Below, one piece after another: positions 18,201-26,159 of a stretch of 50,395 bases of DNA; position 1 is the first letter of the stretch; each line of letters begins with the position of its first letter. Source of the stretch: an uncultured Flavobacteriaceae bacterium. GTDB lineage: Bacteria > Bacteroidota > Bacteroidia > Flavobacteriales > Flavobacteriaceae. Both the position numbers and the translations under genes were made by a program. The notes below the pieces were generated by a model that saw only the letters and a list, made by a program, of their open reading frames with translations, was not told where the DNA came from and did not search any database. The stretch spans positions 1 to 50,395 of the forward strand of contig CASIAE010000017.1 in the NCBI GenBank assembly GCA_949372605.1, given 5' to 3'.

Positions 18201-18686
18201 TATTCTGTTTTCTAGATATTCAGCATGAATTTTTAGTTCTTCAATCGGATAATCTCCAATCAAACTCACACTTAAAATGGGCATTAACTCAGAAAAATCC
18301 ATTTCAAAAATAGAAGGCTCTACTTTTGCATTGTTAAAAGTGGGCCAATCTGCACTTGAGATGACTCCGTCAACTAAATCTTTGGCTTTTTGTTTGGCCA
18401 AATCAATCGTAATGTCCTCATCAAATTCAATTGTAATTGCTCCAAAATCCTCTTCAGATGTAGAGATCATGTCAACAAGATTAGGAACGCCTCTTAGGAC
18501 TTCTTCCAGCGGATCAATAATCAGTCTCTCGATATCTTCTGCAGTGTTTCCTGGGAAAATAGCAGTAACAAAAATTCGTGTATCATTGATTTCAGGAAAA
18601 CTTTCTCTGGGCATGACATTGTAGGACCGTATGCCGAGGAAGAAAAAGATCGCCATGATTACATAAATGACTCGTCTTGTGGTCAA
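15297..18686 (-). CDS. RND-family efflux transporter permease
   Basis: 1129 residues of an AcrB/HAE-type inner-membrane pump. TM1 (VIYVIMAIFFFLGI) is followed by PRESFPEINDTRIFV, a periplasmic porter domain, a TM bundle with GLGMLVDNGIVVVENVYR (the proton-relay Asp region), a second porter domain and a second bundle ending near residue 1120. It takes substrates from the membrane or periplasm to the TolC partner using the proton gradient. The open frame starts at TTG 18686, but the natural N-terminus lies upstream in another frame (see 18670-18732). It is the last gene of the tetR-tolC-hlyD-RND operon. The substrate is unknown. Confidence 0.9.
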   Translation of the reverse strand: MTTRRVIYVIMAIFFFLGIRSYNVMPRESFPEINDTRIFVTAIFPGNTAEDIERLIIDPLEEVLRGVPNLVDMISTSEEDFGAITIEFDEDITIDLAKQKAKDLVDGVISSADWPTFNNAKVEPSIFEMDFSELMPILSVSLIGDYPIEELKIHAEYLENRIEQLPEIKSVDIRGIQDFEVEIAVDIYKMTASKISFNDIMNSIGAENATISAGNIIADGQRRSIRIIGEIKDPQELKNFVIKTEKGITYLSDIAQISFKEKDITSFARSFGKKVVLLDVKKRGGKNLILASQKIRKLVGELGQNHFPKDLTIKLSNDQSTITLNQVSDLVNNIIFGVILVVVVLMFFLGFRNALFVGFAIPMSMFMSFMIMSLLGYTMNTMVLFGLVMGLGMLVDNGIVVVENVYRLMEKEGMNRIEAAKAGIGEIAFPIIVSTATTIAAFVPLGAWPGLMGEFMIYFPITLSVVLGSSLVVALLFNSMLVSQFMEISDREMSNKGLFRLTFILGGLGLMLVFNEGVIRGLGTLMILITGLFWAYKFFIKTLAVRFQNTFLIWLESSYRSLLTYLLRGYRPYALLLGTFMLLIFSFILLGIFPPKVEFFPDNQPNQIITYIEYPEGTAIGKTNKITKRIEADIFKILDNEKYQSDGFNFLVEDAVAQVGAGAGNPETDNGVTNEMPHKAKITLTIREFKYRRGASSESLRSEIQRNLKGKYPGILMSVEKDSKGPPVGYPVNIEVSGRDYEKLILNAKKMKDFLDRENISGVEALKIDVNKNKPGTELHVDRKKAGELGVSASMVGRQLRTSLFGGKAGVYKKNGEDYDINVRFEEKYRYDNNALYNQNITFRDQATGKTKEIPIAALITEKKSSSFSAIKHRKSVRLVTLYSAVLAGYNANEVVENVKNALLNYTIEEGVSIKFTGEIEEQEKNMNFLSNALLAALALIMLLLVFQFNSISKPIIILISIFLSFTGVFLGNIIFQLPFVILMTMMGIISLSGIVVNNGVVLLDYTQLLLDRKKSEEDIPKEQMLPNSRAIEAIIEGGTARLRPVILTAITTILGLIPLAIGLNIDFFALFSDWDPQVYIGGDNVSFWGPLAKTVIFGLSFATFLTLFIVPATFLITYQIKLKIKGKL

Positions 18687-18732
18687 TTGCCCAACTGGAT
18701 AAAGAAAATTCTTTGTAAGTATGTTTTTTCAT
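18670..18732 (-). other. out-of-frame true N-terminus of the RND pump
   Basis: ATG at 18732, 16 nt after the HlyD stop, starts a frame reading MKKHTYKEFSLSSWAIDHKT. This matches the usual cytoplasmic start of flavobacterial RND pumps (EFxLSSWAIDN...). The match jumps to the main frame at about 18670-18676, so one extra or two missing bases separate the two. Either the pump is frameshifted, or it is translated from TTG 18686 without this segment. Confidence 0.7.
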
Positions 18733-18748
18733 TTTATGAATTCAGGGA

Positions 18749-19915
18749 TTATTCTATTGTTTTTACCCGTTGATTGTTTTCTACGATCGAGGCACCTTCA
18801 TCAACAATAAGGTCTCCAGCGTTTAATCCCTCAAGAACTTCAACCCTATCTTGAGTTTTCTTCCCTAGTTTTAAAAACACCTGATCAGTTAGATAAACAC
18901 CCTCTTTTTGATCGGCTTTGAGTCTGTAAACATAGCTTTCGCTTTTTGCATTTTCTTTAATGATTCTTAAGGGAATTAATATTGCTTCTTGATTTGAATA
19001 ATCTAGAATTTTCAATTTACTTGTCAAGTTGGGTTTTGTCAGGTTATCCGAATTGACCAAAGGAGCTTCTACTCTAAAACTTCTGTTGTTCGGATTGATA
19101 AAGTTCCCCGTTTGTCTTATTGTACTTTTATACTCTCGACCGAGAATTGGGATTTCAATAATTGCTTCTGTCCCAATTTTTATGGACTTCAGATAACGTT
19201 CTGGGACGTTTGCTTCGGTGTACATTTTATCAAGATTCACAATACGCATTACAGGAGTTTGTCCTGGCATAAGGTTGGTACCTGTATTTGCAGTGATCTC
19301 ATCAATTGTTCCTGAAAACGGGGCGTGAATTTCTGTTTTCTCAATTTGCTTTTTTAACTGGGTAATGCTTTTTAATTTTGACTCATACATTGTCTTCGCT
19401 TCAAGCATGTTTATTTCGGCTCCTATTTTTTGATCCCAAAGTCTTTGGATTCTGTCTAATTTAGTTTTGGAAAGCGCTGTTTGAATTTCAAGTTGTTCCA
19501 ATTTACTCCTCAAACCGGCATCGTCAATATGCGCCAAAAGCATTCCTTTTTTAACTTTTTGACCTTCCCTAACATATATTTTCTTGAGAATTCCATTAAA
19601 TTCCGGATAAAGCAAAACATTTTTTCTGGTTTTAATACTCGCTTGAAACTCAATAAAATGATTAAACTTTTCTGAGCTTAGATTGATCGCGGTGATCAAC
19701 GGTAAGTTTTCGTTAGGATCAAGGCTTGAAATGGCAGCATTGATTTTATTTAACTCAATTTTAAGCGAATTAAATATTTTTGTTTTTGCATCTTTTTCAG
19801 TCCTCAAACTCTTAAGATCTCCAGAAGCAATCAGATCAGAAACACTTGGTTTTTTTTCACTTTTACAAGCAACAATAACTGAAAATAATGAAACTATAAT
19901 TAATAATTTTTTCAT
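18749..19915 (-). CDS. RND efflux periplasmic adaptor (HlyD/MFP) lipoprotein
   Basis: 388 residues. The signal peptide ends at lipobox VIVAC (Cys17). A barrel-sandwich/lipoyl half-motif (GILKKIYVREGQKVKKGMLLAHID, about 108-131) and its partner (IEKTEIHAPFSGTIDEITANTG, about 190-211) flank an alpha-helical hairpin. Beta-barrel and membrane-proximal domains follow. It bridges the RND pump and the TolC channel. It starts 4 nt after the TolC-family gene stop and lies 16 nt before the pump ATG. Confidence 0.93.
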   Translation of the reverse strand: MKKLLIIVSLFSVIVACKSEKKPSVSDLIASGDLKSLRTEKDAKTKIFNSLKIELNKINAAISSLDPNENLPLITAINLSSEKFNHFIEFQASIKTRKNVLLYPEFNGILKKIYVREGQKVKKGMLLAHIDDAGLRSKLEQLEIQTALSKTKLDRIQRLWDQKIGAEINMLEAKTMYESKLKSITQLKKQIEKTEIHAPFSGTIDEITANTGTNLMPGQTPVMRIVNLDKMYTEANVPERYLKSIKIGTEAIIEIPILGREYKSTIRQTGNFINPNNRSFRVEAPLVNSDNLTKPNLTSKLKILDYSNQEAILIPLRIIKENAKSESYVYRLKADQKEGVYLTDQVFLKLGKKTQDRVEVLEGLNAGDLIVDEGASIVENNQRVKTIE

Positions 19916-19919
19916 GGTT

Positions 19920-21260
19920 TTAAGGATTAGGTGTATTTAAAAGAGTTTCTAACTCTATTTTTTTAGTAATTACGTTATTAATGGAATTCAAAAAGCCACT
20001 TTGAATCCTATAAAGTTGCAACTGGGCTTGTCTTAACTCAAAAGAACTGACCATTCCTTCAAAATATTTGGTTTGGTTTTTCTTTTCAATACGCTCGGCT
20101 AATCTTAAGTTTTCCTTTTCCGTAAAATAATTTTCAATGGCCAATTGATAATCGTTTAGGGCTGCATTTACCTCAATTTGAATTCTGTTTTGAACTTCAT
20201 TAAGATTTGTTTTGGCCTGTTCTAGGGTTATTCTTGCTTTTTGAGTATTTGCAGATCTTCCCAGCGAACTGAAAATAGGAATATTGAGTTTCACCCCCAC
20301 CAGGGACGAGCCAAACCATTTTTGAGAATTCTCTGTAAAAGTGAACTCATTGCTATTACCCGTATAAGTCCCATTAATAAAAGCCCTAAGCTTTGGCAAA
20401 CTCTTTGATTTCTCTAATTTAAAAAGAAGCGCGTCAGATTTCATTTTATTTTCAGCAATCTGAATATCAATATTGTTAATGATAATAACAGCGTCAGGTT
20501 TATCAGTCAACAGGCTGGCCTCGCTAAAAATATCTTCCACACCACTCGAAAGAACTAGCTTTTGATCTAAAGGATAACCAATGACGAACTTGAGTATTTC
20601 CTTTGTGATTTTAATAAAGTTTTTAGCATATTTTAATTGAGAATTGATGCTCGATAGGGTCAAACGAATTTGCTCCACACTTTCCTCTTCTTCAAAACCG
20701 TTTTTGAAAAGCTGATGAACTTCGGTCAAATTACCTTCCAGTTTTGCTATATTTTTTTCTAAAAAACTCACATTGTATTCTGCCAGTAATACTGATGTAT
20801 ATGTCGTTACCGTAAGCTTTTTCACCTCCAAAGTAGTTTTCTTAAACAAGTTTTCAGAAATGTTTAAATAAACCTTAATTGCTTCCAACCCTACCAAGTA
20901 GGATCCATCAAAAATGAGTTGTTCTAACCTTACCGTCCCAATTAAGTTTTGCTTCGTTCCAAAGGTAAGTTCAGAAAACTCCCCTGGGATTCCGCCAAAA
21001 AATTCAGCTGGAACTAATGAAACAGGTCTTTCTAGGAAGTTTTGATAATTGGCTTCAGCGCTAATTTGCGGTAAACCAATGGCAATGGTTTTCCACTTCT
21101 CCTTGTAGGCCTTTTGGATTTCTAAATCAGCATTGACAATCGCGCTATTGTTATTTAATCCAAAAGTAATGGCCTCTTCCAAGGTCAGAGATTCTGGAAG
21201 ATCTTGCCCCCTAGCGAAGCTCGTCAGGAGTGTCAAGATCAAAAATAAATTAATTTTCAT
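19920..21260 (-). CDS. TolC family outer-membrane efflux protein
   Basis: 446 residues with a signal peptide (about 1-18, LLTSFARGQ). It shows the internal duplication typical of TolC: ESLTLEEAITFGLNNNSAIVNADLEIQKA near the N-terminus (about 23-51) and long helical stretches (NLNEVQNRIQIEVNAALNDYQLA, about 350-372). It forms the outer-membrane exit duct of the pump. Its start overlaps the end of the TetR gene by 11 nt. Confidence 0.92.
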   Translation of the reverse strand: MKINLFLILTLLTSFARGQDLPESLTLEEAITFGLNNNSAIVNADLEIQKAYKEKWKTIAIGLPQISAEANYQNFLERPVSLVPAEFFGGIPGEFSELTFGTKQNLIGTVRLEQLIFDGSYLVGLEAIKVYLNISENLFKKTTLEVKKLTVTTYTSVLLAEYNVSFLEKNIAKLEGNLTEVHQLFKNGFEEEESVEQIRLTLSSINSQLKYAKNFIKITKEILKFVIGYPLDQKLVLSSGVEDIFSEASLLTDKPDAVIIINNIDIQIAENKMKSDALLFKLEKSKSLPKLRAFINGTYTGNSNEFTFTENSQKWFGSSLVGVKLNIPIFSSLGRSANTQKARITLEQAKTNLNEVQNRIQIEVNAALNDYQLAIENYFTEKENLRLAERIEKKNQTKYFEGMVSSFELRQAQLQLYRIQSGFLNSINNVITKKIELETLLNTPNP

Positions 21261-21861
21261 GGTTTTTATTTGAGTTATAACTTTCTAAAAATGACAAACC
21301 TTTGGGCGTTACGATTGCCCTAAGGTGATAGTCGATGTATTGATCTATTAATTGGTCAATTTTATAGTCTTTAGGAGAAAACAATTTTATGTTTCGAATG
21401 CCTGCAAACCCGTTAAAGTAAATACGGGTTATAAATTGAGGATCTATAGAAGCTCTAAACAGTTCTTTTTTTATTCCTTTATTTATGCTTTTTTCAAAAC
21501 TTGCTCCTAAGGTATCTAATTCCATTTTCCTTAATTCATCATGAATTTTTGGATAATACTTTTGAAGCTGATATTGAACAGAACTATTTTTTTTTGCTAA
21601 AATTTGAACCGCGATTTTTTTAATTTCATAAATTGCAATGATGGAGTTTTCAGATTCATCTTGAATTTTAAATATTTGCGACTTGGCTTGATCAAAAATT
21701 TGAAAAACAGCTGCTCTAACTAGTGAAGGCTTGTCTTCAAAATGAGAATAAATTGTTTTTTTAGAGATGTGCATTCGCTCAGCGATGTCATCCATTGTGA
21801 CACTCTTTGTTCCGTACTCAAGAAACATTAGGGCGGATTGATTTATAATTTCTTTTTTCAC
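21250..21861 (-). CDS. TetR/AcrR family transcriptional regulator
   Basis: 203 residues from GTG at 21861. The N-terminal HTH reads SVTMDDIAERMHISKKTIYSHF (spanning about 20-41), the typical TetR recognition helix. The C-terminal ligand domain is divergent. The frame is open back to TTG 21888, but a perfect -7 element lies at 21876-21883, so the GTG start (VKKEIINQSALMFLEYG) is preferred. As first gene of the efflux operon, it is probably its local repressor and likely autoregulates through the inverted repeat at 21890-21915. Confidence 0.88.
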   Translation of the reverse strand: MKKEIINQSALMFLEYGTKSVTMDDIAERMHISKKTIYSHFEDKPSLVRAAVFQIFDQAKSQIFKIQDESENSIIAIYEIKKIAVQILAKKNSSVQYQLQKYYPKIHDELRKMELDTLGASFEKSINKGIKKELFRASIDPQFITRIYFNGFAGIRNIKLFSPKDYKIDQLIDQYIDYHLRAIVTPKGLSFLESYNSNKNHEN

Positions 21862-21875
21862 CAAAAATATTTGTG

Positions 21876-21883
21876 CAAAATTA
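21876..21883 (-). promoter_or_regulatory. tetR-efflux operon promoter (-7 element)
   Basis: The minus strand reads TAATTTTG, an exact TAnnTTTG match, 15 nt before the GTG start at 21861. The -33 region falls inside the inverted repeat at 21890-21915, so a bound repressor there would block polymerase. Confidence 0.45.
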
Positions 21884-21889
21884 ACCAAG

Positions 21890-21915
21890 AAAACTTTTAA
21901 TACCTAAAAAGTTTT
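21890..21915. promoter_or_regulatory. candidate TetR operator (inverted repeat)
   Basis: AAAACTTTT (21890-21898) and AAAAGTTTT (21907-21915) are perfect reverse complements separated by 8 nt. The repeat spans the -33 side of the tetR promoter, in the gap shared with the divergent prenyl synthase gene. The length and place suit a TetR-dimer site; binding by this regulator is inferred. Confidence 0.45.
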
Positions 21916-21984
21916 CAAAGTTTTTCCTTTTATTTTCTTAGGTTTAACACTCGTGCTGTATTTTTACAAAAAACTTATTTTTAG

Positions 21985-22962
21985 ATGGAAATTTTCAAGC
22001 AGTATAATGAACTTTTGAATCCCTTTCTTGAAGATTTTAAAATCACAAAATCATCACAAAATCTTTACCTCCCCATTGATTATATTTTAGAATTAGGAGG
22101 CAAAAGAATCCGTCCTTTTTTAACCCTAATGGCGGCTGAAAGCTTTGGTGCAAAACCTAAAGAAGCTTTGCCTGCAGCACTTTCCGTTGAGGTTTTTCAT
22201 AACTTCACCCTTATGCATGATGACATTATGGACGACGCACCCTTGCGTCGTGGAAAGATCACTGTTCATGAAAAATGGGACATCAATACCGCCATACTTT
22301 CTGGTGATGCAATGTTGATTAGGGCCTATCAGTTACTTGAAGATTATCCCCCTTTGATGTTTGTAAAGCTCAATAAATTGCTCAGCAGGACTGCGCTTGA
22401 GGTTTGCGAAGGGCAACAATATGACATTGATTTTGAAAAATTAAACGATGTAAGTCAAGAAGATTATATTGAAATGATAAGATTGAAAACAGCTGTATTG
22501 GTTGGTTGTGCCTTGAAAATGGGAGCTGCTATAGCCCTAGCTTCTGAAACAGATTGTCAACTTTTCTACGATTTTGGAATTCAGTTGGGATTGGCTTTTC
22601 AATTACAAGATGATTATTTAGATGCTTTTGGAAACCCAGAAACTTTTGGTAAACAGGTGGGAGGAGATATTTTGGAAAACAAAAAAACCATTTTGTACCA
22701 CCTTGCCTTGAAAAAAGGAACTCAACAGCAGCAAGACCGTCTCAACGAACTCCTAAGTAGTGGAGATGAAATAGCTGCTAACCAAAAAATCGCAGAAGTC
22801 AAAGCACTCTTTGAAGTTACAGAAGCGAGAAGCTCAACTCGAGACTTGATTTCCGATTACGCGAAAAAGGCAGACGAAAAACTAGGCGCTATCTCCATTT
22901 CTGAGGAACAAAAGCAAAAGTTTGTAGCACTTAAGCAGTGGTTGATGAACCGAGATCATTAA
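21985..22962 (+). CDS. polyprenyl (probably geranylgeranyl) diphosphate synthase
   Basis: 325 residues. First Asp-rich motif DDIMD (79-83) with LRRG, and second motif DDYLD (209-213). It condenses isopentenyl diphosphate with allylic diphosphates. The fifth residue before the first motif is Phe74; an aromatic residue there limits product length to about C20 in several GGPP synthases, so GGPP is the best guess, though FPP or longer products remain possible. It sits beside a lycopene cyclase, consistent with C20 supply for carotenoids. It overlaps the convergent cyclase by 4 nt. Confidence 0.9.
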   Translation: MEIFKQYNELLNPFLEDFKITKSSQNLYLPIDYILELGGKRIRPFLTLMAAESFGAKPKEALPAALSVEVFHNFTLMHDDIMDDAPLRRGKITVHEKWDINTAILSGDAMLIRAYQLLEDYPPLMFVKLNKLLSRTALEVCEGQQYDIDFEKLNDVSQEDYIEMIRLKTAVLVGCALKMGAAIALASETDCQLFYDFGIQLGLAFQLQDDYLDAFGNPETFGKQVGGDILENKKTILYHLALKKGTQQQQDRLNELLSSGDEIAANQKIAEVKALFEVTEARSSTRDLISDYAKKADEKLGAISISEEQKQKFVALKQWLMNRDH

Positions 22963-24098
22963 AATAAACGTTTAGCTAATGCTTTTATAAATTGGGCTAC
23001 CTTAAAAGAGCGCATAATTTTTAATTCCTCCCAGTAGTTGCTTTTTTCATCCAAGAATTTGAAGATGGTTTGCGGTGTGTTGTTTTTAAACATTCGCTTA
23101 AAAAGATTAGCACCTTCTGCATTGTTGTTTGCAAGTACATCAATAAAAAGTAAATCGTAAAACCAAAACCGGTTTCTGTTTCCAAACTGATCTAGAGGTT
23201 TGTTTTGTTTTAAATGTTGAATCAATTCCTTGGTCTTTTCATTGATCCTTTGAAAGGTATAGCCCGTGCTCGGCTTGGTCCATCCGCCTGCAGTGCCAAT
23301 GTGAAGTAAACGTTCTGTATTGTTAAGGTCAAATCGATAACATGTCATAGGAATTTGTCCTTCTTCTTGTTCAATAATTTTATAACCTTGGGTGGGTATT
23401 TCCTTAAGAAATATTTCGATTTCAGCAATATATTCCTCCTTCTCTAAAAGGTCTTTTGAGAAAAGTGTGTATTCGACCAAAGCTTTGGTTGGAGAAAAAG
23501 GGAGTAAATACATGAAACGAGTATTCCCTTTCTGGGGAATATCAAAATTCATAAACTCTAATTTATCAGGATCAAAACAAGGCGCATTTGTTTCGATGAC
23601 CTGTCCAACAAAATGTTGTTGAAGCACTGGATACTTCGACTGATTGTAAAGTGTACTTGGATCATAAATACTAGAAAAAATAAGACACCCTTCGTATTGA
23701 TTTATGGCTGTTTTTACGCTGTTGGTTTGATGATCAATCTCAACTATGTTTTCTTGAACCTGTTCAAGTTGAGCATAAGACTTGAGTTTCTCATTAACTA
23801 AAAGATAAAAATCAATACTTCTGATCATTTTATATTGAAAGGGTTTTAGCGGAAAATCCATTTCAAAACCTTCGGCAGCAAAATGTGCGTGGTTCCATTT
23901 TTTGTGAATTATTACCTCAAGATCACCCTCATTTTCCTCCCAAAAACACCAAGTTCTGTCGTTCGTTATTTTTGATTCCTTTTCTATTAATAGGATTGAC
24001 TTGTTCTTAAAATAAGGGTCTACACAGATACGGGAAACAAGTAATAACCCTGATGCGCCTCCTCCACAAATAATATAGTCGTATTTCTTATTTTTCAT
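22959..24098 (-). CDS. crtY: lycopene beta-cyclase
   Basis: 379 residues from ATG 24098. The longer frame up to 24221 adds unrelated residues and runs into the divergent ZIP gene. It has a dinucleotide-binding N-terminus (YDYIICGGGASGLLL, about 6-20) and the cyclase signature DRTWCFWE (47-54). It closes both ends of lycopene into beta-ionone rings to give beta-carotene, the precursor of zeaxanthin-type pigments and of retinal. Phytoene synthase and desaturase are not in this window. Confidence 0.92.
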   Translation of the reverse strand: MKNKKYDYIICGGGASGLLLVSRICVDPYFKNKSILLIEKESKITNDRTWCFWEENEGDLEVIIHKKWNHAHFAAEGFEMDFPLKPFQYKMIRSIDFYLLVNEKLKSYAQLEQVQENIVEIDHQTNSVKTAINQYEGCLIFSSIYDPSTLYNQSKYPVLQQHFVGQVIETNAPCFDPDKLEFMNFDIPQKGNTRFMYLLPFSPTKALVEYTLFSKDLLEKEEYIAEIEIFLKEIPTQGYKIIEQEEGQIPMTCYRFDLNNTERLLHIGTAGGWTKPSTGYTFQRINEKTKELIQHLKQNKPLDQFGNRNRFWFYDLLFIDVLANNNAEGANLFKRMFKNNTPQTIFKFLDEKSNYWEELKIMRSFKVAQFIKALAKRLF

Positions 24099-24189
24099 CA
24101 GACAATCTAAAAGTAATGAATCCAAGTTAGAACGAATTAAAATGTTTAAATTATATATACATTTACCAACTCTTAATCGTTTTTGATTT

Positions 24190-25008
24190 ATGGATATAAT
24201 TATTGAATATTTTGGAAGCATAAGCCCAATAAGGGGAGCTCTTTATGCTACTATTTTTACATGGTTTTTGACCGCTTTGGGTGCCTCATTTGTTTTTTTC
24301 TTTAAAACATTAAATAGAGCTTTTTTAGATGGGATGTTGGGTTTCACTGGAGGAGTGATGGTCGCAGCCAGTTTTTGGAGTTTGCTTGCCCCTGGAATAG
24401 AAATGAGTGAAGGGGAGGGGTTTATAAAAGTCATGCCCGCCGCAATAGGTTTCGCTTTAGGGGCTTTATTTATTTTCGCATTGGATAAGGTTTTGCCACA
24501 TATTCATATAAATTTTAAAGAAACAGAAGGGATAAAAACCCCTTGGCATCGCACAACACTTTTGGTTTTGGCCATTACATTACACAACATTCCGGAAGGT
24601 TTGGCTGTTGGTGTATTATTTGGAGGAGTTGCCACCGGAATTCCCGAAGCCTCTATTGCTGGAGCAGTTGTTTTAGCACTTGGTATTGGAATTCAAAACT
24701 TTCCAGAGGGAATGGCAGTTTCGATGCCTTTAAGAAGACAGGGTTTGAGCCGTAGAAAAAGTTTTTGGTATGGACAACTGTCTGCTGTTGTTGAACCCAT
24801 AGCCGCAGTTTTGGGTGCTGTAGCAGTAACATTTTTCACCCCAATTTTGCCTTATGCACTCGCTTTTGCCGCGGGCGCGATGATCTTTGTTGTTGTAGAA
24901 GAAGTGATTCCTGAAACCCAACAGGATAAATATACCGATATAGCAACGCTTGGATTTATTGGAGGATTTATTGTAATGATGTGCTTAGATGTAGGTTTAG
25001 GGGGCTAG
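24190..25008 (+). CDS. ZIP family divalent metal transporter
   Basis: 272 residues, with about eight membrane segments. The metal-site motifs are HNIPEG (132-137) and QNFPEG (169-174), the second with Gln where His is often found, plus AVVEPIAAVLG. ZIP proteins bring Zn2+ (or Fe2+, Mn2+) into the cytoplasm. A His-containing loop (HIHINFK, about 104-110) could bind metal. It is convergent with thiL, 5 nt apart. A TACATTTA element near 24160 is a near-match promoter. Confidence 0.92.
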   Translation: MDIIIEYFGSISPIRGALYATIFTWFLTALGASFVFFFKTLNRAFLDGMLGFTGGVMVAASFWSLLAPGIEMSEGEGFIKVMPAAIGFALGALFIFALDKVLPHIHINFKETEGIKTPWHRTTLLVLAITLHNIPEGLAVGVLFGGVATGIPEASIAGAVVLALGIGIQNFPEGMAVSMPLRRQGLSRRKSFWYGQLSAVVEPIAAVLGAVAVTFFTPILPYALAFAAGAMIFVVVEEVIPETQQDKYTDIATLGFIGGFIVMMCLDVGLGG

Positions 25009-25013
25009 ATAAA

Positions 25014-26063
25014 CTAATCTTTATCAAAATTCTTCCAACCTTGTGCCTCCATTTTTATGGATTGCCCTAAGCCAGTAATTAAATTACAAGAGCCGTTCTG
25101 TTCAGTAAAGTGACCGATGGGCGTTAATAAAGGATGATTTTCCATTTTATCAAAATCAGACTGTTTGATTGCCATTAAAAGTTCGTAATCTTCTCCACCG
25201 TTTAATACCGCCGTAGTGCTGTTCATCTTGAACTCTTCGGCAGTTGAAAGTGCCTGAGGGTCAATGGGTAGTTTTTCTTCAAAAACTTGACATCCCAAAT
25301 TAGAAGACTTACACAGATGATGGATTTCAGAGGAAAGCCCATCACTGATATCGATCATTGCATTGGGAACAATTTCCAAATCTTTTAGAAGTTCAACAAT
25401 ATCTTTTCTAGCTTCTGGTTTTAATTGTCGCTCAACACAATAAGCATAATTAGATAAATCGGGTTGTGCATTTGGATTGACTTGAAAAACAGCTTTTTCA
25501 CGCTCTAAGACTTGAAGTCCTAGATAAGCTCCCCCAAGATCCCCACTTACCACCAATATGTCATTCGGCCGAGCACCTGATCGGTAGGTTGTTTTTTCTT
25601 TGGCAACCTGACCCAAAGCAGTAACGGAAATAATCAGTCCAGTTTTACTGCTCGAAGTATCTCCGCCAACCAAATCTATTTTATAATTTTTACAAGCCAA
25701 AGCGATTCCGGCATACAACTCCCCAACAGCCTCCAGAGTAAAGCGATTAGAAACTGCAATAGAAACAGTAATTTGAGTGGCTTCTGCGTTCATTGCATAA
25801 ACATCCGAAAGGTTGACCATAACCGCCTTATATCCTAAATGTTTTAAAGGCATGTAACTCAAATCAAAATGAACCCCTTCAACCAATAAATCTGTTGTTA
25901 CAACTGTTTGATTTTTATTTAGTTTTAAAACGGCAGCATCGTCGCCCACTCCTTTTATGCTGCTTTTGTGCGATAAATAAAATGTTTTTGTTAGGTGCTC
26001 AATCAATTGGAATTCTCCCATTTGGGATAAAGGCGTGCGACTTTGGTTTTTGTTTTCAAACAT
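25014..26063 (-). CDS. thiL: thiamine-monophosphate kinase
   Basis: 349 residues from ATG at 26063, giving the usual start MFENKNQSRTPLSQMGEF; the extra 32 codons upstream are rejected. It has GVGDDAAVL, VTTDLLVEGVHFD, VNLSDVYAMNA and LVGGDTSSSK. It phosphorylates thiamine phosphate to thiamine diphosphate, the cofactor of Dxs among others. Its cellular partners in the thiamine pathway are not in the window. Confidence 0.95.
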   Translation of the reverse strand: MFENKNQSRTPLSQMGEFQLIEHLTKTFYLSHKSSIKGVGDDAAVLKLNKNQTVVTTDLLVEGVHFDLSYMPLKHLGYKAVMVNLSDVYAMNAEATQITVSIAVSNRFTLEAVGELYAGIALACKNYKIDLVGGDTSSSKTGLIISVTALGQVAKEKTTYRSGARPNDILVVSGDLGGAYLGLQVLEREKAVFQVNPNAQPDLSNYAYCVERQLKPEARKDIVELLKDLEIVPNAMIDISDGLSSEIHHLCKSSNLGCQVFEEKLPIDPQALSTAEEFKMNSTTAVLNGGEDYELLMAIKQSDFDKMENHPLLTPIGHFTEQNGSCNLITGLGQSIKMEAQGWKNFDKD

Positions 26064-26110
26064 GTTGTAAAAATAAGAGGATTTAATCAGATTCGCATCA
26101 AGCTTTAAAT

Positions 26111-26143
26111 TTTGTGTAAAATAAAATGAAAAGAATATCTTTA
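26111..26143 (+). promoter_or_regulatory. candidate promoter of the two-lipoprotein operon
   Basis: TTTG (26111-26114), a 21-nt spacer and TATCTTTA (26136-26143; seven of eight to TAnnTTTG) lie just upstream of the ATG at 26160. The spacing fits Bacteroidetes promoters. Confidence 0.5.
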
Positions 26144-26159
26144 TATAAACATATCCCAA

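Noticed and set aside
24098-24221. Longer N-terminus for the lycopene cyclase
   Set aside because: The extra codons do not resemble the family, and the frame would run into the start of the divergent ZIP gene.
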